Below, one piece after another: positions 1-10,900 of a stretch of 64,000 nt of DNA. Origin of the DNA: Dipetalonema caudispina (taxonomy: Eukaryota; Nematoda; Chromadorea; Rhabditida; Onchocercidae); contig JABVXV010000023.1 of the NCBI GenBank assembly GCA_013365325.1, positions 412,969 to 476,968 of the forward strand, given 5' to 3'. The notes below the pieces were generated by a model. It searched no databases. It was not told the origin of the DNA and saw only the letters and a list, made by a program, of their open reading frames with translations. The translations under genes and the position numbers were made by a program. Numbering within the stretch: position 1 is the stretch's first letter; each line of letters starts with the position of its first letter.

Positions 1-130
1 TTTAAGTGGAAAAATTATTTGGAAAACACATTTTTTGGAACAATGATTTTCATTTTCTTAGCTCTCTTATGAAGCAGTGCTTTGTGACGATGTAGTTAGT
101 TACACAATTTTCATTTAAAAGCTGTTTAAG

Positions 131-2019
131 ATTGATGGTCAGGAAGAAGCAGGTCTGGAATATGAAGGTAACACGAAAATCATGGCTTTCAATATGAAGG
201 AGGATCTAGAGGAGGGACATTTTGATGCTGATGGGAATTTTATCTTCGATAAAGTCAGTTAAACCAATTTTCTTATGGTTATTAGAGTTGTTATATCTTG
301 AATTAAATCAACTAAGATTTAATTTTATATTTTCCCGATTCCCTCCAAAATTTTTAAGTTTACTTTCAGAAGGAAACTGAAATAAAGGATGCTTGGTTGG
401 ATAATATCAACTGGGCAAACGTAAAAGCAGATGCAGGAGATCAGTGGCATCAGAAAAATGTACTTCGATCTTATTTATTTCGTGATCTTTATTTTTAATA
501 ACAACTTACGGCTGAATAATTCTATTATTTGGAATTCTCATTTCTCAGATCTCTCAGTAGTTCCATTACCTCTTAATACCATGGTTTGAAATGGTCTCAC
601 ATTTTATTATACGCGTTGCACGTCCAAAGGGAAAGATTTTTTTTTGCATTCAAAAGCATTCAGCGAAGGAACAAGTAAAATTCTTATGAGCTTTTTGAGA
701 TAGTAAACCGAATCCACAGGGGGCTTCTTTTTTAGGAAGAAGACAATTCAACAACAAAAAATCTCGGGGATAGTGAACTCAAAAGTATATACGAAAAAAT
801 TGCTTCGATGTTAAAGTCGAACGAAACAATTGAACGAGCGCTAGCAAGGTTTGGGAAGGAAAAAGGCGAGTGTCTATTTCCATATTTTAATCACATTTTA
901 ATGGAAAAATTCCACTGGAACAGTCTTTTAATTCTTTTATTTTTTGTTTCAGATTTGAATTACAAAATGCATCAATTACTACATTATTAGATTCTTGAAG
1001 TTTATGATTAAAGTCTTCTTTTGTCTTTATTGTATACTTCCAAATTTGTTTATGGAATTGATGATAGTGTTATTTAGGTTTAAGCGTAGCGGAAGAGCGC
1101 AAGAAGAGATGGGCAGCAAAGAAAGCTGGCAAAGAATACGTCAACGAAAAGAACTTTGCAGTGAAGGAATTGACGGGTTTAACTGATAGTCTAGTATCAA
1201 ATGGCGAGATGGAAGCTTATCAATATACACTCGAAAAGGTTCAATATATGATCCAGGAATTGGAAAGTAAAGCCGTTGATGTCTTGGATATGTTTTCGGA
1301 TGAAGCACCTACTTGTTCTACCAGAGGTTCCTTTCATCAGTAAAACCTGTTAGATTGTTTATTTCTTAATTTCATCAAAGTTAAGGGCGCTGCATATCTT
1401 GGTCCAAAACTAAATGTTTATAACGTTTAGTTTCTGGATAAATTTAGGCTAACACTGCTGAAAAACTATTACACTGAATGATTGAACGATTTTGGTTATC
1501 CTTCAAATAAAGAAGGAAAGTCAAAACATCCATTTCTTAATTAATTTTGAATCATAAGTTTTTACTTTTCTCGAGGACTTGATTTGTATTTTGCCAATTT
1601 ATTGAATGAAATGTAAATACAAGGCCATTTCTGGTATCATGAATTCCTTAACAGATAGACAGTGATGCGACTGTGCTTGACGTGTAACTAGGAATTTATC
1701 ATATTTAGGAATAGAATAGTTGAGTGTTTGTTAAGACAAACAGAAAATGAGAAATTCATTGAGCAATTGTCAGAAACGTTTTTGTTTTGCAGGAGAGAGC
1801 AAGAAAAACGATGGAGCTGCAAAATCTACTAGTAATGACGTGGTATGGGAATATAAATTATCGAATGATGAAGATGCGGAAATTATAGGTCCAGTCTCCA
1901 GCAAAGAAATGATGAAATTACAGGAGGAAGGCAAATTTGAAAATGGTGGTTGGGCTCGTAAAAAAGGCATGCAGACTTTTTACACCATTGCTAGGCTTGA
2001 TTTTGAGATTTATATGTGA
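131..2019 (+). CDS. CD2BP2: CD2BP2/U5-52K-like GYF-domain protein, 5' end outside window
   Basis: Five exons are visible: 131-253, 370-459, 736-865, 1078-1326 and 1793-2019 (TGA at 2017-2019). Phase closes at every junction. The first exon carries the family block NMKEDLEEGHFDADGNF and the second carries DAWLDNINW. A lysine/arginine-rich helix (AEERKKRWAAKKAGKEY) and a helical segment follow in exon four. The last exon is a C-terminal GYF domain with WEYKL, the IIGPVSSKEM turn and GGWARKKG. In this family the GYF domain binds proline-rich PPG-type peptides, and the protein belongs to the U5 snRNP (human U5-52K). It should therefore act in the nucleus in pre-mRNA splicing. The intron at 866-1077 begins with GC rather than GT. 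The N-terminal exons lie left of the window. Identification is firm; the exact missing length is unknown. Confidence 0.9.
866..1077 (+). other. GC-AG intron in the CD2BP2-like gene
   Basis: The exon reads AAAG and the intron starts GCGAGT, a GC-type donor. The acceptor is TTATTTAG before 1078. Only this junction (phase 1) joins FGKEKG to LSVAEERKK. The nearby GT candidates (GGTTTG at 849 and GTGTCT just downstream) give wrong phase or stops. This is read from sequence; no transcript was available. Confidence 0.7.
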
Positions 2020-3154
2020 AGATTTCTTATTTGCTTGCTTGTTTCACTTGCGTATTATGAAATTTATTCTGACATCTTTATTACCAATAAATCAGGAAAG
2101 ATAGCTGTTCCCTTATCCTACGTAAGATGATTCAGAGGTTTTAAACTGAACAAATCCCGAGATCTGTTGGATTTTTGGAGATATTATAGTCAGAAGAATA
2201 TCTTCAAAAATGCTGTGGAATTTATCTAAGTGAAAGTGTTAAGTCTCATTTAGCAGCTAAGTAGATTGGAGAACTATTTCAAAAAGTTCTCCAAAAGATT
2301 GGAGAACTTTTTGAAAAAAACCATTAAGAAAGTGTCGAATTAATGAAGCTGTAAATAGAAATTGGAGCAGTTCCCTGCATTAAGTTTCGATTTTTTGTGA
2401 AAGAAAAATTGGGTTTTCTGATAAACATTATTTACGATATCTAATAATTTATGAATTCTGCTTTCTTTTCCCAGGTAAAGCACTATAAATCACTTTTATG
2501 AGACATCTGTTACGATAAAAATTGCCATATTTTTTTGCTGAAAATTTCCATTTAAAAAGAAATCTTTTTCGAATGGAGATAATTGCTCATAATATAATAT
2601 CGATTTTTCATGTGGTTTTCATTGCTATCCTTTTTTTCCTTTGAAGTTTCTACTTTCTATTCGTTAATTTGTACTTATCTGATTGTTTAACAAATACTTT
2701 GATCTCTACGCAGTTCTCATTTGTATGAGTTACTTTCACTCCAGAATTACTTTTCTCGGATATTATCTGACACAATATTGATGGAAAATGTGGTGGCTAA
2801 ATAGTTGAAAAATCCAGATCTTGTTAGATAACTTTTACAAAGTTTAGTCTGTATAGTAAGAAATTAATATCAAGATACATTGACAGGTCGAAAAACCGGT
2901 GCGGTTTTGTTTGGATAAAGTATGTGAACAGAATTATTGGTAGTGTAAATTGGGTGGTGTAATTTAATGCTTAATATATGAATGAATTTAATATACGTTC
3001 CTCGCTTCGTATCCTGAAGATGTAGTGCATTGAGTGATGCTATAGTTCACATGAGTATTTACGTGTTTTAAATCAGTTATTTATCAGTGGATAATCATTT
3101 ATTACAGAGACAAACAGTAACGTTATAGGTGAAACTATACTAGAACTAGAAACA
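2020..3154. other. Intergenic, 3' UTR of CD2BP2-like and 5' flank of Tom7
   Basis: An AATAAA poly(A) signal lies at 2086-2091, 67 nt after the CD2BP2-like stop. A possible trans-splice acceptor (ATTTATTACAG) ends at 3107, 47 nt before the Tom7 start. I see no other gene. AT-rich non-coding DNA fills the rest. Confidence 0.6.
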
Positions 3155-3583
3155 ATGAAGTTATCATCGGCACAACAGAACTTAATACGACAAACAACAA
3201 ACATTTTCCGGATTTTTGTACAATGGGGAAGTGTTCCTTTCATTGTTTACTTAGGTAAGTTTCTCAAATGTTTTCTGAGGAATTTTATTCAAATAGTTTA
3301 GAAGGTGAAGTTCAGATGGATAGTATCGGATAACCCGAATAATACGCTAAAACGAAATCGGTACAGCGTTTATACTTCACAAATAAAACATGTCTGTAAT
3401 TAGATTTGAATTTTTATGCCAAATTTTAAGATGACAGCAGCATAAAACTAAGAAGACTTTCGTTTTTTTAAAGGCGGAATCGAATTCAGCAATCATAAAC
3501 TTTCAGGATTTCGTCATGGAGCCGACCCACAACCTAACGGTGAAGTGATACCGCTGTCACTGATTGGTCTTTTCTATGGATGA
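3155..3583 (+). CDS. tomm-7: Tom7, mitochondrial outer-membrane translocase subunit
   Basis: Two exons, 3155-3254 and 3507-3583, give a 58-residue protein, the usual Tom7 length. The family signature is clear: a short amphipathic N-terminus, one membrane helix (about residues 17-34, FRIFVQWGSVPFIVYLG), then FRHGADP, matching the F/L-K/R-x-GADP box of Tom7, and a hydrophobic tail ending LIGLFYG. Tom7 is a small subunit of the TOM import pore. It modulates assembly of the Tom40 complex and helps retain PINK1. The exon is too short for simple ORF finding and rests on the family match and the GTAAGT/TTTCAG junction. An AATAAA signal lies at 3731-3736. Confidence 0.92.
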
Positions 3584-5764
3584 ACCTTCAATTTACAACT
3601 GGTTAATTTCCGTTAACTATTTCACTCACTTCTAACTGCTGGAAAATTAACTTTGCGAGCATTTTTATTGTTGGAGGTATAATTTTTTCACGTTGTTATA
3701 AAATCTATCAAGTGGGAATTTGCTGCTGCTAATAAAAAGTGGCTTTTACCAATCAAAAATATTGTTTATACAGCGAATTCATTGAAAATAACGATAAAAG
3801 AATGCAAGGAAAATGAGATCCAAAAGAATGTCAAGATTTCGACCACAACTCCTAATTCCTGGAGAAGTGACTGAAATACGGTTTCTCATTTAATTCATCA
3901 AATTACGCGTAAGCACGTAACATGGATAAAGTGAGTGATCGGAAATATTGGTGTTGTGGCAAATATACAGTCATTGAGACTAGAGAATAAGGTATAGGGA
4001 GAGGAGTGGAGGGGGAACATCAAGGCAAATTTCGAAAAAGCATAAAATCCGCATGGGAAAACTGCAAATATGAAAATTTTTCATGTAGATTAAACGTTAG
4101 GAGATAGATGAGAAACTACAAGCGAAATTCCGAATTCCGATTAAAAAATTTATGCATGAAAAAGTAATCAAAAATTGCATTTCCGAACTGATTGTATTTG
4201 CATGTCACGACCAAAAGCGACGTTTTACAAAAATTTTGGATATCACTTTCTCATATTATCATTAAAAAATTGGGGGAGATGTGACTTGTATATTATTATC
4301 GGTCAAGAAACAGTTATGATAAGTAGGAATGAAACTGCCAAAGACTTAGAAGTGCCGGGTTTTTCAATATGAGAGCAAAGTTTCCACGGATGGTAGATGC
4401 GTTCGCAAGGATTCGACGGGCTCATCGTTCTCATAATTATAATCTTTGAGGCTGACCAATGGTTTCTGTAAAGACGAAATTCCTGCAGAAATTTTAAGCA
4501 ATAAAGCTGTATTATATTTCTTGGTTCAAAGTACAGTCTCTTTCGTATAATTTCCTGAGGAAAGTACCAGAAGGCGTTTCTTTACACACAGAATCAACAA
4601 AAATTGAACAGTAAATTTTATGAGGAGCATCTTTGTTTCTGACTGAATACTGGGAATAGCGCAAAATATGGGTGTTTAGCGATAAAAACATATGAAGTTA
4701 TTCTAGAATACTTTATTTAAAATATTGGAAATTCTGTTTCAGTTCCCCTCACTTATAAATTCGCTTGAAAGACCATTTTTCTCGCATAGGAGATCATAAG
4801 GCAGCAAATAAAATATTAGTAGGAAAGCTCTTGCGTTATTCCTACAGAAGTCGTGCAGAGAAAGCAGTTCAGTGGTAATAAGAAATGATTCGATCTTATT
4901 TTTTTGATATAATACGCGTACTAATGCACGGATGACTGTCTGTTTTTATTATCACAGCGAATAGCACAGTATTCAAAAGATAAATATTTTTTAAAAATTC
5001 AAAAACCCGTCTAAACTAATCTAAACCAAGCCTAGGGGCTGAAATTGATCTTACCCGAAAAATGGCATGATTGTGGTAATGTTTTTCATAAACAATGCTG
5101 AATGATGTACGGACAACAAGAATAGCTAGTTTGTGAGCGCATTTGAACGACGTTCTGTTCCACCAACAATGCGCGATAGCCAAGATAATACCAAAGCGAG
5201 GTCGTGATGTTGGAATTCGAATGTGCCAACCACCCCAGTGGTATCTTTCTGAATTCAACCAAGCTGCACACTGTTCAATTCTAGGAAAATCCAGTTTACG
5301 AAAGTAATTCCTGAAAAACTATACAAAACTTAAGAGTTGAACCGTCTAATATAGCATTGATAGAAGTTCAAAAAGCTGAAGAATCATAATTCAGTTTATT
5401 TGCATAAGCTAGAGTTTTTCATGCTCTACAGCAATGGTTCAGGCACTTCACGTAGTAATTATCACTAATAAAAATGATGGTTACTTTCTTGGATCAAGAT
5501 TCGATTTTCCTAAATCACCTATAGCTGAAGCTTTGTAGTGAAAATAAACAATTTTTATAAACAATGCATAATAAGAAATATTAAAAAAAACTTGATTTCT
5601 TTTTGTTTAAAAATTTCATTTAATTTACAGCTCGCAATTCATGTCTCCAAATATAGATGAGTTGGAGAATACAGAGACATACAAATAGCCTATAACACTC
5701 GGGAATAAGCAAATTACGCTCTAGGCTCATTTTCCAATTATTACTTATTATGCAAATAGAAATA
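3584..5764. other. Intergenic, no supported gene
   Basis: The Tom7 poly(A) signal is near 3731. A locally GC-richer stretch at about 5016-5280 has open frames of up to 80 codons on the minus strand, but no family match or splice context that I could support. Nothing else is recognisable. Confidence 0.5.
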
Positions 5765-6730
5765 TTAACTAACGATGAAAAATGAAAAAGATACCAAATG
5801 CACTTTATCTTCCTTTTCAACAGTAACAATTACAATGCTTTTCTGTTTACGAACAAAGATTACTTTAGAGCAACAAGAAAAAAGAGACATTACTAAAAGA
5901 ATGTAACCTGAACACATTGTGTAAGTTTAATTAATGTATTAATTTAGCTTGACGACAACTCCTGATGCATTCTTTAAGTTTTTAATGAAAATAAAATGTG
6001 TTGCTGGTTTTACTAAACAACAACCGTTAAAGTGAATTGAATAAAGAACTTACTTACTTTTCGAGAAATAATAGGTCGAGCTGCATCAATTTGTGTTGAC
6101 GGCTTTTGTCATTTTGAAATTGATACAAAATGACCTTTTCTTTCCTTTCAGGCTCATTTTCCGCCAATTGTAGATGATCATCATTCATTTGAGCCTCAAT
6201 TCTTTTGAGTTTAACTTTCGCATTCTTTATCACATTCGCATTGGAAACATTCAACACTTTTGAAGCCTTCGGTTTTTTGAAATTTTTCCGTTTTACACTT
6301 CTATTCAGTAAGCTCTGAAATTTTTAATTTATAATTATCAGGAAATCTTTGCAGTACCAGTTTGACTCTTCTATCGACACATGATAGGCAAGGCTATTAC
6401 ATTTAATTCATGCCAAAAACGTATGAAACTAATGAATATTATTAACTGGAACTTTCATCAAAGTTCTAAAGTTTTAACAATATCTGATGAAATATATAAA
6501 TTCCCAAAATACTGCTCCCTTCAATACGGAATTTAAAAAGTTATCAGGATTCATAATAATGCTAGGTTTTCTTGACTGGCCAAAATTCCAGAAATATTGC
6601 AAATGCTATTAAGTCGAATACGAAGGAAAATTATTAAAATTCAAACAAATTTGGCATTCTAGATTAAATAATTTGATGGTTAGTACCTTAGACCTTGGCA
6701 ATTCAAACACAAGTTTGCGATTTTCTCGGG
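5765..6730 (-). CDS. Tentative lysine-rich protein of unknown function (partial model)
   Basis: I do not recognise this gene. The best exon runs 6314 to 6058 on the minus strand. It follows a TTTCAG acceptor and ends with a strong GTAAGTAAG donor. It encodes a basic then mixed-charge helix (KRKNFKKPKASK, then KNAKVKLKRIEAQMND and ENEPERKEKV). An upstream segment, 6730-6687, ends at a GGTACT-type donor in compatible phase and encodes RENRKLVFELPRSK. A possible last exon, 5837-5765, ends with TAA. The start codon was not found. The upstream exon has a poor acceptor, so only the central exon is reasonably supported. The basic composition resembles nuclear or nucleolar factors, which is inference only. 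Confidence 0.35.
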
Positions 6731-7922
6731 CTATTCACGTACAATAAGACTTATGTCTTTATTGAATGAGGTATTTGATTACGTTTCTGGATATTAACAT
6801 GCATCACCATCCAATCTAGCTTTAACATACCTACGTACACGTTACGCCTTATAAGAATGATCACCTAAGGGAAAAATTTCAGTGCTGATTTGGGCAAAAT
6901 AATGCCTTGAAATTTGAAAATCACTGCATTATTACCATGCCTTGAGTGCAAACAAAACAGCATTGGAACGAGCGAGCCATCTTCGATGTCATTCGATTAC
7001 TTTCGCGTAACATCCGCGATTTGAAAGAAATATTAATGGATTGATCTTTGACTGATTATTGAAGCCTTAATTAGTGTCGATATTACTAGCCTAGCATTCA
7101 GTTACCATCTTCCACGTCTCCACAACCTTAAAATATGATTCAAATTTAATCCTATATTCAAAAAGTTATAATAAGCTATCACTCCATCCATTTGTGTAGA
7201 TTTCCTTTTACACATAAACGGGTTCCATATCATTTTGTTAAAAACAAAAATTCGAAGTCTTCTTGACATCTAAATTTACTAACAGTCAAGACGAAATGTA
7301 GCGTGACCTTTCACGTACAATGTATTCTCATCCTACGTATCACAATCACAATCACATCATATGCAACATGCGCGCCATTTATTCGAACTCTCGCGGATCA
7401 AATCTTTCTGACTCACATGCTTACGTGCATTTCTTAATTTCCGCACTTCATGACGTAGCTATATTGTGGGATGAAAGTATTTCAAAAACAGCTTCAATTA
7501 AAATTTAGGCATAACACATGGTCCGTCAAAATTAATGAGGGGTGGATTTAGTTTGAGGTTTTCGAAGGAGGTTGAGAGGTTGATTATCTGTTAAGCTTTA
7601 TTTGACTAAATTTGAATTTTGGACGAAATTCCTCATCTAATGAAAAAATTAAAGAGTTTCTAAAGATTTATAGCAAGTATTTACATTACGAACGTATCCT
7701 TAATTTAGCTTCGTCTTTATACAAATTAAAAATTCGTCAGACATTGACAGTAAGATGTTTCAGTTGTTTCATCATTTGGAATGATTTTTTGATAAATTTG
7801 ATATTGATTTAATAGCTGCAACATTTTATTCTTCAGTAGCTTTTGTATTTTTCGTGTCTTTGTTGACTTATTGTTGTATCCCAAATATTAACTGAAATCA
7901 GAACAATTTTAAGGAAGTTTCA
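6731..7922. other. Intergenic, between divergent tentative gene and DDX55
   Basis: This is presumed promoter space for the minus-strand candidate and for DDX55. TTTTAAG at about 7908-7913 lies about 10 nt before the DDX55 start and could be a trans-splice acceptor. The short open frames at 7320-7508 and 7612-7812 show no coding signal that I trust. Confidence 0.45.
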
Positions 7923-10900
7923 ATGCAAGACGTTAGTGAGAGACTGCGGCTACTGTTACCCGATGAAATTTTAACTGTATTTATCGAGAAACTCGCATTC
8001 AAACAGTTCACATCAGTTCAGGTATTGACTTCAGTTTTGGGGTTTCGAGTATTTTTTCTGATACATCTCAGGAACTCAGCAGCACTACTTTTGTATACAT
8101 GATTGTCTTGGAATGATATTTAGAACTTTCACGATGCTAGCAAATCATCTTTTATGTAATACAAGACTTAGATTTAGTTCACTAAATTCAATCATAAAGT
8201 TATTCCTTAAGGACTCTTTTCTTCTTTGATTCAGATTTAATGCGTCGAACTATTCCCAGCAGACTTTACTTCATGTTACCAGTAGGTACAGATTGGATTG
8301 GGATCGTTTGACTCAACTTTAAAGAATAAATTTTGCATAACAACATTTTCTTTGGTATTGAAAATTTTGCTTAAAACTTTGACGGAAAATATCTCAATGA
8401 GTCCAATTGCCGGAGAGAACGCTTTGGTTTCTTGGCTTGTTAAGATCAGAGATATGGATTAATGGGTCTGATGACAGTCCAGCAATCCTAAGCCCTGTTT
8501 TAAGATTCCTGTTTAATGGCTTGGTTTTGTTAGACCAAGATCAGCTTACACGTTGTAATCCATACCTTATTGAATAATCATCGGAATTTTCTACTTGTTG
8601 AAAATTTACATCATTTACTATCAACTGAGCATCATTGGATTTATTTTTTTAATATCAATTTCTGCAAGAATTTATCGTCTTCACACTTTTACTTGATTTA
8701 CGACTTGCGCATTATTGGCATATTTTTGTTGTTTGTGCTTTCGTTACATTTCGATATTTCTACAATTTTTTTGCTTTCATCGACTTCTTTTATTTTTGTT
8801 AACTTTTGTCTCTTAAGCTTCATCTCTGTCACATTACCAAGCATTATATACTGCTACTTCACTTTCACTTCAATTTTCGGACATTTAGCAAAATTGAATT
8901 TCATTAAAGCTCTCGCATGAAACAAATGCAAATCTGACTCTGATCACTTGAGTTAAATGAGGATAGATCTATCCTTCAGTGATTATTGGGTACTTGAGTA
9001 TCAAAGGATGCGCGAACAGAGTGATTATCGATGGGGTGATTATTATTTGTCGGGCGGACGTAAAGGCAAAAAGTCATGGGTCTTGGAATTGATACATACG
9101 GCCAATCAAATGATACCAACCTTCAATGAACTGTTTGATGAGGTGAGCTGTGAGTGTCCGTGTGTTGTGTTGTATAATATTGAAAGACTTTCAAATTGAA
9201 TTTCTTAAAACACCGTAAGCAGTGTAAATTGAATGAGCCTTCAAAATTTATTTTTTAGTCGATTTATTTTATACTTTATTGCGTTATGTAGCTTTGAAAT
9301 ATAAAATAGAAAATTCTCTGACGGTTTTTCTAATTTCATAAAAATGCTATTGTTTGTGATTAAAATCCATAATATTACGAATGAGAATTTCGCTATTGTT
9401 CGAGCAATTTAATCGTAGTGTTTTGGAAAGTTACATGTTAAAATTTAACTGATCATCATTCAGGAGACATTCTATGTGTTTGCATTCATCGTTGTCATAT
9501 CGTCTTTCCTGATTGCTTTCTTTCTGGCTAAAGTGGTTGGTATACGGATTCGCGAATATCCGCTAAATGTAAACCGTGAGTGGCGTGATGCACGACCAGC
9601 AAATCCTTTTCGTTTTCCATGGAATCGAAACAGCGGCTGACGTCTTTGTGGCTTTTAAATTTTGGGATCTTTGTATGATTGAAGTTGTCCAGACTATAAA
9701 GTTTAAGTAGAAATTGTTTGAGATGTTACAAGTACATATTTTAGGTCCCAGTATTGTTGAATCTTCAGTACTAGATGGCTAATTATTTTTCTAGATTATG
9801 AGCATTGATAATGTATTGTTGTGTACCATAATATTTTTGACCTATTGTGTTGTTTAAGCTGAATATTTTTTTTCAATAACTCTGTTTTGTCTGATGGCTT
9901 GGGTCTGTTTTACACTTGTTTTCTTTTTTGAATTCCGCTTAATTAGGTGGATTGGACTGATTTCTTTGGCATTAATAATATGGCAATATAAAACTTTAAA
10001 ATTACATTTAAACGTTTGAAATTTCTTTCGTAACCTGATGAAGCTGTTTTACAATTAGGGACTGCCCGCTGAAACAGAAACAGCCATTGGAAATTGCTTT
10101 CTGGAACAAAAACAATATTTCGATCTTTACTTGTAAAAATTTAGTGCGAAATATTTTTCAAAAAATTTCTGCGAAATTGGATAAAATGTGTGAGATCTTA
10201 TTCTTGTTTTTCGAACATTTTCATAACTTCAGCTAACTTTATGAAAGCAGGTTGTTTTTTTATGATGACATTTTTGCATAAGGCGGTTGGGAACTTACTT
10301 AATCCCATAAGCTCTTGATAGTAGCAATTTTCTCCAATAATATTCACGCTTTCTTCAGTATTTCAGATCGCGTATGTATTCCTTATTGTGTTTTTCTTAA
10401 TAATATAATAAACTCATAGAGTCAAACACTCCTTTGAAATTGGTAAATTAGGAATGTCTGGACACTGAAGATGATGCGTTTCTAATTAGTATAAATCATG
10501 ATAGACATGTGGTCGAATATCTACTCCCTAAAGAAGGCTGACCATTTGATCTTTTTTTTATAGTTCACCAACTAATTACATTTAATCAAAGCCAGCGATT
10601 ATGGAATTGTAACTGGTATTTACATTATAGTATTACGGAATTTTTTTTCTCTTACCAACTGTAATTCTGATAACAAGTAGAAAAGATTTTGGAAGATATG
10701 TCAGATGAAAGCTACTAAACGCCATTTCTAAGACAACTATGTTCACGATGAATCTAAAAGATTTTTCGAAATATCTTGTTATGTGGGATCTTATATATTT
10801 TTCAGGAACAGACAATAGAGCGTTTGTTGAAGTTTCAAGATGTCATTGTGCAAGCACCAACTGGTTCTGGAAAAACTCTTGCATATATTTTACCATTGTT

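Noticed and set aside
5016..5258. 80-codon minus-strand frame (tryptophan and histidine-rich) and an overlapping second frame
   Set aside because: Three competing open frames, no family match and no clear splice sites. Local base composition explains the openness.
8570..8920. 116-codon hydrophobic frame in DDX55 intron 1
   Set aside because: T-rich low-complexity translation without a start context or splice sites; the nested gene begins after it.
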